This document shows, piece after piece, positions 16,669 through 22,477 of a stretch of 46,338 bases of DNA. Location: positions 1 to 46,338 of the IMG/VR virus record IMGVR_UViG_3300044648_000043, one strand, 5' to 3'. The position numbers were made by a program, and so were the translations under genes. Each line of letters begins with the position of its first letter. Within the stretch, counting starts at the first letter, position 1. Source of the stretch: a virus. Below the pieces are notes generated by a model. The model saw nothing but the letters and a program-made list of their open reading frames with translations, was not told where the DNA came from and searched no databases.

Positions 16669-18105
16669 ATGGCAACCCTCGTCATCCCAGGCGCGCTGCA
16701 GATCACCGTGTCGGTGGACAACCCTGACCGCGACGACCTGGGCGGGCTGCTGATCTGGATGGACACCACCAGCGGGTTCACGCCGGGTCCGTCGAATTTG
16801 GTGTACGAAGGGCCCGACATCTTCGTGCCGGTGAACAAGGACGCGGCTGGCTCGGCGCTGGTGGCGGGCACGACGTACTACCTGGTGCTGGCCCTTTTCT
16901 CGCAGATCGACCCGACCGATTACGACCTGTCGGCGGAGTTCAGCGCCACGCCGACGGCGCCCACGGCCAACGCAGACGACATCACTGCCGGCACGCTGTC
17001 AGGCACCAACGTGTTCGCCGGCTCCTTCGGCACAGCCGGAACCACGCTGGACGGCGCCGTGCTGGCTGCCGCGGCCACCATCAACGTCAGGAGCACCGCA
17101 GACTTCCCGGCTTCCGGGACCGCCATGGTGTTCGGGCCGACCAACGACCGCGACCTGTTCACCTACACCGGCAAGACGGATACCAGCTTCACTGGCTGCA
17201 GCGGCGTGCTGGCGCAGCCTGACGGTGCCGTCGTCATCCCGACCGACCGCCAGTTGATGGTGATCGACGCCAACGTCAACGAAATGCGGTTCTTCGGGGA
17301 CCGCGGGGATGGCGTGTTCGAGGAGTTGGCAGGTATCGGTCGGCGCTCCTCTGGCGCTGACTTCGTGGTCGGCCAGTTCGGCAGCCCCAACTTCACCGCC
17401 GGCAGCGCCCTCTTTGCTGACAACAACGACAACAACGCCACGATAGACGCAGCGAATGACGGCAGCGGGTATGCCGTGGACGGCGAGAGCAACGGCGGAA
17501 CGGGCATCCACGGCGGGGCATCGGCCTCCGGGAGGTATGGCGTTCACGGGGAAAGCCGCCACGCAACGGGCGGCGCAGCGGTGCGAGGCGAGTCGGCTGG
17601 AACCGGCGCCGGGGTTTCCGGCAGATCGGTCAGCGGCCCCGGCCTGGAGGCGGTTGTGCCTGGCGGCGGGCTGGTTCGTGCGCAGCTTTACCTGGACCCC
17701 AATGCCACCCTGCCGTCCGGCACGCCTGTGGATGGTGACGTGGCCATGGTCGACGTCGGCCGCATGTACGTCTATGACGGCACGGCATTCCGCGAGGTGC
17801 TGAAGGTCGAGCCCTCCATCTTCGCCAACGTCGGGACTGGCGGCACCGTCGCCCTGACCGCCCCGCCGCGCCGGTACGTCAACACGGGCGCGGCCAAGGC
17901 TGCGCTCACCTTCGACCTGCCGGCCTCTCCGGTCAATGGGCAGACCTTCGAGATTGCCACGGACAACGCGATCACCACCGTGACCGTGCGAGACAGTGCA
18001 GGCGTGGCCGGCAACGTGCTCAACGCCCCGACCACGCTGGCGGCTGGCGGCTTCTGCAAGTTCGAGTACCGCAGCTCCAACACGACCTGGTATCGCGTCG
18101 GCTGA
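16669..18105 (+). CDS. Tail fibre protein
   Basis: 478 aa, ATG preceded by AAGGAAC. N-terminal ~100 residues look like an Fn3-type attachment domain. A Gly-rich zone at ~265-325 has repeats of the G-(V/I)-x-G-(E/G)-S type (YAVDGESNGG, YGVHGESRHATGG, AAVRGESAG) that form a thin stalk. The C-terminal ~90 residues are a compact beta domain found at fibre ends (DGQ/NGQTFEIATDNAITTVT...FCKFEYRS). Last gene of the late tail operon. Confidence 0.82.
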   Translation: MATLVIPGALQITVSVDNPDRDDLGGLLIWMDTTSGFTPGPSNLVYEGPDIFVPVNKDAAGSALVAGTTYYLVLALFSQIDPTDYDLSAEFSATPTAPTANADDITAGTLSGTNVFAGSFGTAGTTLDGAVLAAAATINVRSTADFPASGTAMVFGPTNDRDLFTYTGKTDTSFTGCSGVLAQPDGAVVIPTDRQLMVIDANVNEMRFFGDRGDGVFEELAGIGRRSSGADFVVGQFGSPNFTAGSALFADNNDNNATIDAANDGSGYAVDGESNGGTGIHGGASASGRYGVHGESRHATGGAAVRGESAGTGAGVSGRSVSGPGLEAVVPGGGLVRAQLYLDPNATLPSGTPVDGDVAMVDVGRMYVYDGTAFREVLKVEPSIFANVGTGGTVALTAPPRRYVNTGAAKAALTFDLPASPVNGQTFEIATDNAITTVTVRDSAGVAGNVLNAPTTLAAGGFCKFEYRSSNTTWYRVG

Positions 18106-18125
18106 TCCCGTTCCGCTCCGCCTCT

Positions 18126-18156
18126 CGCCCTCGGCCCTACGGGGTCGGGGGCGTTT
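18126..18156 (+). terminator. Terminator at the end of the late operon
   Basis: CGCCC-TCGGCCC paired with GGGGTCGG-GGGCG around a short loop, followed by TTTCGTCGTTT. It ends rightward late transcription and faces the minus-strand lipoprotein gene, so it may serve both. Confidence 0.65.
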
Positions 18157-18163
18157 CGTCGTT

Positions 18164-18364
18164 TCAGCGCCGCTCGAATCGCCTTTGCTGCTCGATGCTG
18201 GGGCCGAACTCCCAAGCCGTGCACCGCTCCACCTGCACCATGCCGGCGGCGCTGGGGGCCGTGGCCGTGCACCCCATCGGGCTGGTGACGTGCTTCACGG
18301 GCTCAGGCGCGAAGGCGCAGCCAGCCAGCGCCAGGACGGCCGCGGCCAAGATCAGGTTCTTCAT
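18164..18364 (-). CDS. Small lipoprotein, candidate superinfection-exclusion factor
   Basis: 66 aa. A type II signal peptide (MKNLILAAAVLALAGC) with lipobox LAGC predicts an outer- or inner-membrane lipoprotein of about 50 residues after processing. ATG follows AGGGAGA. It lies alone, opposite to the late genes and next to attP, where lysogenic conversion genes are common. Small phage lipoproteins in such places often block receptors against superinfection; that role is inference only. Two further Cys residues could form a disulfide. Confidence 0.78.
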   Translation of the reverse strand: MKNLILAAAVLALAGCAFAPEPVKHVTSPMGCTATAPSAAGMVQVERCTAWEFGPSIEQQRRFERR

Positions 18365-18454
18365 GTTCTCTCCCTGTGGATGAGCTTAGATCCCCGCCAG
18401 TAGGAGCGGGTAGGGGGAAGGCTTAGGCCGGATGGGGGAGGGATACCGGCCGAA

Positions 18455-18466
18455 TTCTTTGGAATA
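18455..18466 (+). repeat. Arm-type integrase site 1 (P side)
   Basis: TTCTTTGGAATA, first of four near-identical same-orientation repeats flanking the attP core. Spacing and symmetry (two on each side) match arm-type binding sites of tyrosine integrases. Confidence 0.7.
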
Positions 18467-18507
18467 GCCGTTTGTCGCCAGAGGGAACGGCACACCAATG
18501 CGGGCCA

Positions 18508-18519
18508 TTCTTTGGAATA
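18508..18519 (+). repeat. Arm-type integrase site 2 (P side)
   Basis: TTCTTTGGAATA, identical to site 1 over 12 bases and 53 bases downstream of it. Confidence 0.7.
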
Positions 18520-18560
18520 TCGAATCGGGCCGCAGGCCCCGTGGATATTCACTTCAGGCT

Positions 18561-18610
18561 CCGGCCTGTCACGCCGGGGGTCGCGGGTTCGAGTCCCGTC
18601 CACTCCGCCA
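18561..18610 (+). other. attP core: 3' half of a tRNA-Asp(GTC) gene
   Basis: These 50 bases are the anticodon arm (stem CCGGC / GCCGG, loop CTGTCAC, anticodon GTC), variable loop, T-arm (GCGGGTTCGAGTCCCGT) and 3' acceptor strand ending CTCCGCCA of a bacterial tRNA-Asp. The 5' half is missing: upstream sequence has no D-arm. A 3' tRNA fragment in a phage with an integrase is the classic att core, restoring the host tRNA gene on integration. The acceptor strand predicts a host tRNA-Asp beginning GGAGTGG. Confidence 0.88.
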
Positions 18611-18626
18611 AAGTCCGTAGTGAATT

Positions 18627-18660
18627 CAACGGGTTGCAGCCGCGAGGTTGTGACCCGTTG
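18627..18660. other. Inverted repeat on the right side of attP
   Basis: CAACGGGT and ACCCGTTG, perfect eight-base arms separated by 18 bases, between the core and the right arm-type sites. It could be an excisionase or host-factor site, or a weak terminator without a T-run. Confidence 0.5.
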
Positions 18661-18664
18661 TCCA

Positions 18665-18674
18665 TTTTGGAATA
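18665..18674 (+). repeat. Arm-type integrase site 3 (P' side)
   Basis: TTTTGGAATA, matching the shared 3' part of sites 1 and 2 with one change upstream. Confidence 0.62.
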
Positions 18675-18684
18675 CGTTTCCTGA

Positions 18685-18695
18685 TCTTTGGAATA
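18685..18695 (+). repeat. Arm-type integrase site 4 (P' side)
   Basis: TCTTTGGAATA, identical to the core of sites 1 and 2. Sites 3 and 4 are 20 bases apart, two helical turns. Confidence 0.68.
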
Positions 18696-18701
18696 TGAAT
18701 G

Positions 18702-18893
18702 TCATCGGCGCTTGGCCGGCATGATGGCCTTGAGCATCTGCCAGGCGTGACGGATGCCAGCCGACAGGTTACCGCCGCCCAAAGACTTGAGCCCCTCTTG
18801 GGTGTCTCGGTCCAGCATGACGTTGACACGTTCGAGGGGCTCGGGGCCTGCCAGTGGGCGCCCGCGCTTAGGCGGCGATTCGTTCGAGTTCAC
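18702..18893 (-). CDS. Ribbon-helix-helix-like DNA-binding protein
   Basis: 63 aa, GTG start. The pattern PLERVNVMLDRDTQEGLKSL followed by a helix with NLSAGIRHAW resembles RHH/CopG-type repressors: a beta strand, then two helices. The N-terminus KRGRPL is a basic minor-groove-type arm. It overlaps the end of the Ro60 gene by 26 bases and ends seven bases from an arm-type attP site. It could be an excisionase-like directionality factor, an autoregulator of the Ro60 operon, or an unrelated regulator. The sequence does not decide. Confidence 0.68.
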   Translation of the reverse strand: MNSNESPPKRGRPLAGPEPLERVNVMLDRDTQEGLKSLGGGNLSAGIRHAWQMLKAIMPAKRR

Positions 18894-20181
18894 CGATGTA
18901 GTCGATCACGGCCTCCGACCAGCCGTCGATGTGGTTCCAGGCGCCGTAGCCGACGCCGTTCTTGTTGGATGCCACGTTGATGACGTAGCCCTTGCGCAGC
19001 GGGTTCGGCACGCGATCTGCCGTCTGCTCGTCGGTCAGGACAATCAGCCGGTCGTGCTGGATCTTGGCGTTCACCACCTCCACCGCCTTGCCCAAGTACG
19101 TCGAGCTGTGCGGCTGGCTCGTCACGATGGCATCCCGCAGGGCGAAGCCACGGCGCGGAGCCACCTGGGCCACAGCGCTGGAGAACGTCAGGACTTCCAC
19201 TTCCTCGCACAGCTCGCGCAGCAGGATCGCCACACCGCAGGCCGCATCCAGCCGCGTGATGTCCGACTTGGCCGAAACCGGCGAGTCCATTGACCCGGAG
19301 ACATCCAGCAGCACCGCCGTCTTGCCGGGCAGCTTCTCGCGGCCCTCGCAGGCGCGCAGCATCATCGGCTCCAGGATGTTCTCCCAAGCCGGGACAGCCC
19401 GTGCCGCCGCCAGGAAGCGGAACGGCAGGACTCGCGTGATGTCCACCGCCGACGCATAGCCAACGATCAGATCCTGCGAGACGCCGGCCTCCTTCATGTT
19501 GCGCAGGTTGCGCAGGAACGCCAGCGCGCCAAGTTGGCCCTCCGCCATCAGGCGCTCGAAGGTTTCCTTCTTGTCCGCGCCACCCGACAGGGCGACCTCC
19601 CAGGTGTCGGGCGTCTCCAGCGTGCCACCGATGATTTTCTTGAACAGCGCATCCTGCTCCGGCGTCTGCGCCTTGGCGTGGCACAGGAACAGGACATCGC
19701 GCAGCTTCACCGCGCCGTCACGGTTGTACTTGGCGAACTGGTATTCGTTGAACTTGAGGAACGCCGCAGCCAGTCCGGTCTTGACCTGCTTGGACAGCGG
19801 CTGCTTGCCGTCCTTCCAGTAGATCGAAACGAACTCGGCCAACTCGTCGGCCCGCTGGATGATGTCCGGCAGGAGCTTGGCGACCAGCAGGCGATGAGAC
19901 GGCAGGCGAGCCATCTCGCGCGCCAGAAGCATCGGCGTGTGGCGCAGCTTCATCTTGCTGCGCGCCTCGAAGGCGCAGGCTGCGACGTACTCCGGGCGGC
20001 ACTTCGGGACCAGCTCCTTGATGCGGTCGGCAACGGAAGTGCCGGATTCGTAGAAGCCGTCCTCCCACAGCAGGCAGGCCGCAACGGTGCGGCGCAGCTC
20101 CTGTTCCGGGGTGATGCGCGCAGCGGGTGCGCCTTGTTCCGTCAGGTTGACGGAATACTTGACCGCGAGATTCGTCTTCAT
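18868..20181 (-). CDS. rsr: Ro60/Rsr family protein (TROVE ring plus vWA domain)
   Basis: 437 aa, bacterial Ro60 orthologue. Residues ~15-275 are the TROVE HEAT-like ring (LRRTVAACLLWEDGFYESG, YVAACAFEARSKMKLRHTP, GYASAVDITRVLPFRFLAAA). Residues ~285-437 are a von Willebrand A domain with an intact metal site: D293-x-S295-x-S297 in LLDVSGSMDS, Thr361 and Asp384 in LTDEQT. Known: Ro60 rings bind misfolded RNA ends in the cavity and Y RNAs on the outer surface. ATG at 20181 has AAGGAG five bases upstream; an earlier frame start at 20256 lies inside the Y3 RNA and is rejected. Three Y-RNA-like elements lie directly upstream. Confidence 0.93.
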   Translation of the reverse strand: MKTNLAVKYSVNLTEQGAPAARITPEQELRRTVAACLLWEDGFYESGTSVADRIKELVPKCRPEYVAACAFEARSKMKLRHTPMLLAREMARLPSHRLLVAKLLPDIIQRADELAEFVSIYWKDGKQPLSKQVKTGLAAAFLKFNEYQFAKYNRDGAVKLRDVLFLCHAKAQTPEQDALFKKIIGGTLETPDTWEVALSGGADKKETFERLMAEGQLGALAFLRNLRNMKEAGVSQDLIVGYASAVDITRVLPFRFLAAARAVPAWENILEPMMLRACEGREKLPGKTAVLLDVSGSMDSPVSAKSDITRLDAACGVAILLRELCEEVEVLTFSSAVAQVAPRRGFALRDAIVTSQPHSSTYLGKAVEVVNAKIQHDRLIVLTDEQTADRVPNPLRKGYVINVASNKNGVGYGAWNHIDGWSEAVIDYIGELERIAA

Positions 20182-20205
20182 CGCCACTCCTTGGAGGGAA
20201 TCATT

Positions 20206-20328
20206 GCGGGTAACAGGCGAAAGCAGTAAACCCTTTCGGGTCCGGCGCTCTACCAACTGAGCTACAGCCTTTCGGCTGGCAGGAATCGAACCTGCGACAA
20301 ACGAAGTAACTGCTATCTACGACACCGC
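20206..20328 (-). ncRNA. Y3: Y RNA with circularly permuted tRNA-like module
   Basis: 123 nt, read on the minus strand. End helix: GCGG/CCGC, bulged U, GU/AC, CG/CG with a CCUGUU bulge on the 3' strand, then AGCAGU/ACUGCU. Inside, in order: T-arm (20279-20295, GCAGG stem, TTCGATT loop), acceptor-like stem CAGCC/GGCTG capped by GAAA (20265-20278), TA linker, D-arm (20247-20262, GCTC/GAGC with AGTTGGTA loop), and hairpin ACCCGAAAGGGT (20230-20241). This is the permuted tRNA mimic of YrlA-type bacterial Y RNAs. It ends 24 bases before the ro60 ATG. Confidence 0.88.
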
Positions 20329-20337
20329 AAACCGTGA

Positions 20338-20399
20338 GCGGGGAACAAGCGGAACGAGTGTTTTTCAACCAAAGAAGTAACTCGCACCAACGCCACCGC
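20338..20399 (-). ncRNA. Y2: minimal Y-RNA-like element, no tRNA module
   Basis: 62 nt on the minus strand. Same end helix as Y3: GCGG/CCGC, bulged U, GG/CC, CG/CG with a CUUGUU bulge on the 3' strand. An inner stem CGAGU/ACUCG follows, then a shared UACUUC with a small UUC/GAA hairpin. The tRNA-like module is absent. Nine bases separate its 3' end from Y3. Confidence 0.75.
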
Positions 20400-20408
20400 G
20401 AAAATAAT

Positions 20409-20474
20409 GCCGGGAACAAACGTCGAAAGGATGGGTTTCATTACAAGTGAAGTACCTATCAACTACGCCACGGC
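20409..20474 (-). ncRNA. Y1: minimal Y-RNA-like element, first of the array
   Basis: 66 nt on the minus strand. End helix GCCG/CGGC (two compensatory changes relative to Y2 and Y3), bulged U, GG/CC, CGU/ACG with a UUUGUU bulge on the 3' strand. Inner stem GAUAGGU/ACCCAUC with one mismatch, then ACUUCA and a UUCA/UGAA hairpin. Nine bases separate it from Y2. Its first base lies where transcription from the upstream promoter should begin. Confidence 0.72.
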
Positions 20475-20483
20475 AACAACCTA

Positions 20484-20511
20484 AATATATACACACCAAA
20501 AGAAACCGCAA
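20484..20511 (-). promoter_or_regulatory. Sigma70-type promoter of the Y RNA - ro60 operon
   Basis: On the minus strand, -35 TTGCGG (20506-20511), 16-base spacer, -10 TATATT (20484-20489) within an AT-rich stretch. Predicted start is around 20474-20477, at the 5' end of Y1. It lies between the integrase stop and the array. Confidence 0.68.
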
Positions 20512-20520
20512 GGCCGTCCG

Positions 20521-21612
20521 TCAGGCCGCAGGCTTCGCCCGCTTCTGCTCGCGCCGGTCGTACACCCGCGCGATCATCTTGCCGTCCGTGTGCCCGGTCG
20601 CTTCCTGGGTGTCTTCGTGGCCCTGCGCCAGCTTGTCGCTTACGCCCTTGGGCCGGCAGTCCTGCAGGCTGAACTTGCGGAACGCCAGCTTGCGCCGCGC
20701 CGCCTCCAGTTCGCACTCGCGCATCAGGTCGTCCAGCATCGACTTCCACCCGCCCTTGGTGTAGCGCTGGCCGCGCTGGTTGCCGAACAGGTACATGGTG
20801 CCGGCGACCTTGCTGCGCTTGACCTGCAGCGCCTCGTCCACGGTGGCGCGCAGCTCGGGGCTCCACTCAATCAGCACTTCGGCCTTCGTCTTGTCCTTGC
20901 CGTCGCGCCACGCCAGCCCGTCCTCGCGGATGCCGTCGCGCGTGATGCCGCGCACCTCCACCGAGCGCTTGACGCACAGCCACGCCGTGCGCAGCGCCAG
21001 CGCAACCACCAGCCGGGCGCCGCCGAACTTGCGGCCCATCTCCACGGCCAGATCCATCTCCGGCTGGGTGACGAGGCGCTTTTCCTTCTTCGTGCGGTTC
21101 TTGCTCAGGCCGTCCAGCGCATTCTCCGTGACCACGTTTCGGGTGATGCCGTACTCCAAGATGAGGCGGGCCAGCGCCATTTCCTTGTTGCCCTTCTCCG
21201 GCCGCTTTGCTTCGCACGCCTGCAGGTAGGCGTAGCCCATGGCCTTGGTGATCTCGGTCGCCTCGAAGTGTCCCCATGCCTTCTTCAGCATGGCCGCCTC
21301 GCGCTTGTTCTCCGTGATCGTGGAGGTGGCGCGCTTCTTCGCGGAGGATGCGGGCAGCGCCTCCTGGTAGGCAAACCATGCGTCGATCAGCCCGGCGAAC
21401 CCGCCGATGGGGCGCTCGTCGGTGATGGTCGCGGATTCGAGGATGGCCTTGCGGCGAAGCGTGGCGACCTGGCGCGCATCGTCCACCGGGCACTCGTAGC
21501 GGAACGCCCACACCCCCGACTTCATCTTGTAGCCGATGGAGTAGACGCGCACGCCGAACCGCTCGTACACGCGGAACGGCAGGCCGTCAGGGGTGGCGCG
21601 GCGTCGGATCAT
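20521..21612 (-). CDS. int: Tyrosine recombinase integrase
   Basis: 363 aa. N-terminal DNA-binding region (~1-90) and SAM-like core-binding domain (AYLQACEAKRP...), then the catalytic domain from ~180. Catalytic residues: Arg in VKRSVEVRGI, Arg in LQDCRPKGVS (the usual preceding His is replaced), His in TGHTDGKMIA and Tyr in RVYDRR. Integrates the phage at a tRNA-Asp gene through attP, which is about 2 kb away rather than adjacent: the Ro60 locus lies between them. Overlaps the upstream small gene by four bases. Confidence 0.93.
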   Translation of the reverse strand: MIRRRATPDGLPFRVYERFGVRVYSIGYKMKSGVWAFRYECPVDDARQVATLRRKAILESATITDERPIGGFAGLIDAWFAYQEALPASSAKKRATSTITENKREAAMLKKAWGHFEATEITKAMGYAYLQACEAKRPEKGNKEMALARLILEYGITRNVVTENALDGLSKNRTKKEKRLVTQPEMDLAVEMGRKFGGARLVVALALRTAWLCVKRSVEVRGITRDGIREDGLAWRDGKDKTKAEVLIEWSPELRATVDEALQVKRSKVAGTMYLFGNQRGQRYTKGGWKSMLDDLMRECELEAARRKLAFRKFSLQDCRPKGVSDKLAQGHEDTQEATGHTDGKMIARVYDRREQKRAKPAA

Positions 21613-21839
21613 GCTGCCTTCAGGAAGGAAAGATTAGCACGCTTGCCGGATGCCTGATGAGCCGGCGTCTCGCCCTTGGTGACGGCCTCGTAGTGGGTGC
21701 GCTCCAGCACCACCTCACCGCGGCGGTTGATGAAGGCGCGCAGGAAGCCGCGGGCGTGCAGGACGTTGAGCTGCTTGGTCGCCAGCTCGTAGCCGGTCAG
21801 GGCTTCGATTTCCTCGCGCGAAAGGGTGATGCCGCTCAT
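21609..21839 (-). CDS. DUF4224-like small protein, integrase-coupled
   Basis: 76 aa. ITLSREEIEALTGYELATKQLNVLHARGF is a helix-turn-helix-like stretch characteristic of the small DUF4224 proteins preceding phage integrases. It then has EVVLERTHYEAV. Overlap of four bases with int (ATGA). By position it may act as an excisionase or regulator of integration; that is inference. Confidence 0.75.
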   Translation of the reverse strand: MSGITLSREEIEALTGYELATKQLNVLHARGFLRAFINRRGEVVLERTHYEAVTKGETPAHQASGKRANLSFLKAA

Positions 21840-22477
21840 GGCGTAGTTTTCCTGTCATCGGGGACTGCCGGCGGATTTGCTTCATGGGCAGGTAGTGGCA
21901 CGCCACGGGCAGCTACGTCTTCGGCGGCTCCGGCAGCGGCATCCAGTGGCTGGTGAAGTCCGGCACCACTGGGCTGCTCGGCTGCTGCCGTGACGTTTCC
22001 CACCACCACGTTGTCGCGTCCTCGTAGGGGATCACGCGCCATGCCAGATGAATCCTGCTGTTGCCCGTGGCCGGTGACGTGCTGAAGATCAGCACCCGCT
22101 CCCCGATCAGCGGCAGTCGTTCGGCGGTCGGAATCCAGTTCATTTCCATGCTGCTCTCCTTGAGATTCATAAGATACCCGCACGCCAGAGGTAAAGCTGC
22201 GCTCCATGTTGGCGTAGACGGACTTCCACGATGCCGCAAGCTGCGCCCACGTATCGGGGTGTTCCTGCTTATCGAAGGCGTGCAGCACCTCGTAGAAGCG
22301 TTGCCCCGGCTCGGTCGCAGGCAGCACCTTCACGCCAGCGGCCGCGCGGGCCTTCATGCACGCGGCGCAGTCGCGGTCCCAGCCTGTCCGTCGCACGAAC
22401 AGGCGACACGTATGTTGCTCCTCGCCGTTGGGTTCGGCAGGTAAGTCCACGCCAGCGGCGTCCTTTTCGGCGTCCAT
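21836..22477 (-). CDS. Cys-containing hypothetical protein with long out-of-phase overlap
   Basis: 213 aa; ATG overlaps the exonuclease stop (ATGA). The first ~110 residues look like a genuine protein: HTCRLFVRRTGWDRDCAACMKARAA has a possible zinc site, followed by RFYEVLHAFDKQEHPDTWAQLAASW. The C-terminal ~100 residues are low-complexity and run opposite in phase to the DUF551-like gene embedded at 21913-22149. Either both frames are used or the true protein was extended by loss of a stop. The N-terminal half is the trustworthy part. Confidence 0.6.
   Translation of the reverse strand: MDAEKDAAGVDLPAEPNGEEQHTCRLFVRRTGWDRDCAACMKARAAAGVKVLPATEPGQRFYEVLHAFDKQEHPDTWAQLAASWKSVYANMERSFTSGVRVSYESQGEQHGNELDSDRRTTAADRGAGADLQHVTGHGQQQDSSGMARDPLRGRDNVVVGNVTAAAEQPSGAGLHQPLDAAAGAAEDVAARGVPLPAHEANPPAVPDDRKTTP
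21913..22149 (-). CDS. DUF551-like small protein, nested in another frame
   Basis: 78 aa from an ATG preceded by AAGGAG. Matches the DUF551 pattern: WIPTAERLPLIGERVLIFS at the start, TWWWETS in the middle and HWMPLPEPP at the end. Function of the family is unknown; it is common in phage early operons. Lies wholly within the longer frame 21836-22477. Confidence 0.72.
   Translation of the reverse strand: MEMNWIPTAERLPLIGERVLIFSTSPATGNSRIHLAWRVIPYEDATTWWWETSRQQPSSPVVPDFTSHWMPLPEPPKT

Noticed and set aside
18561-18610. Functional tRNA-Asp gene
   Set aside because: Only the 3' half is present; the upstream sequence has no D-arm or 5' acceptor strand. It is an att core.
18472-18724. Plus-strand open frames across attP
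   Set aside because: They run through the tRNA fragment and arm sites, with no ribosome site or recognisable protein.
20182-20256. Longer start for the Ro60 protein at 20256
   Set aside because: The extra 25 codons lie in the Y3 D-arm and have no ribosome site; ATG 20181 has AAGGAG at good spacing and matches the family N-terminus.
20230-20295. Functional tRNA gene overlapping Y3
   Set aside because: T-arm precedes D-arm and the acceptor stem is closed by GAAA; there is no free 3' CCA end and no proper anticodon arm.
20206-20474. Repeat cluster as a CRISPR array
   Set aside because: The repeats differ between copies, spacers are only nine bases and units fold as end-paired RNAs; no cas genes are present.
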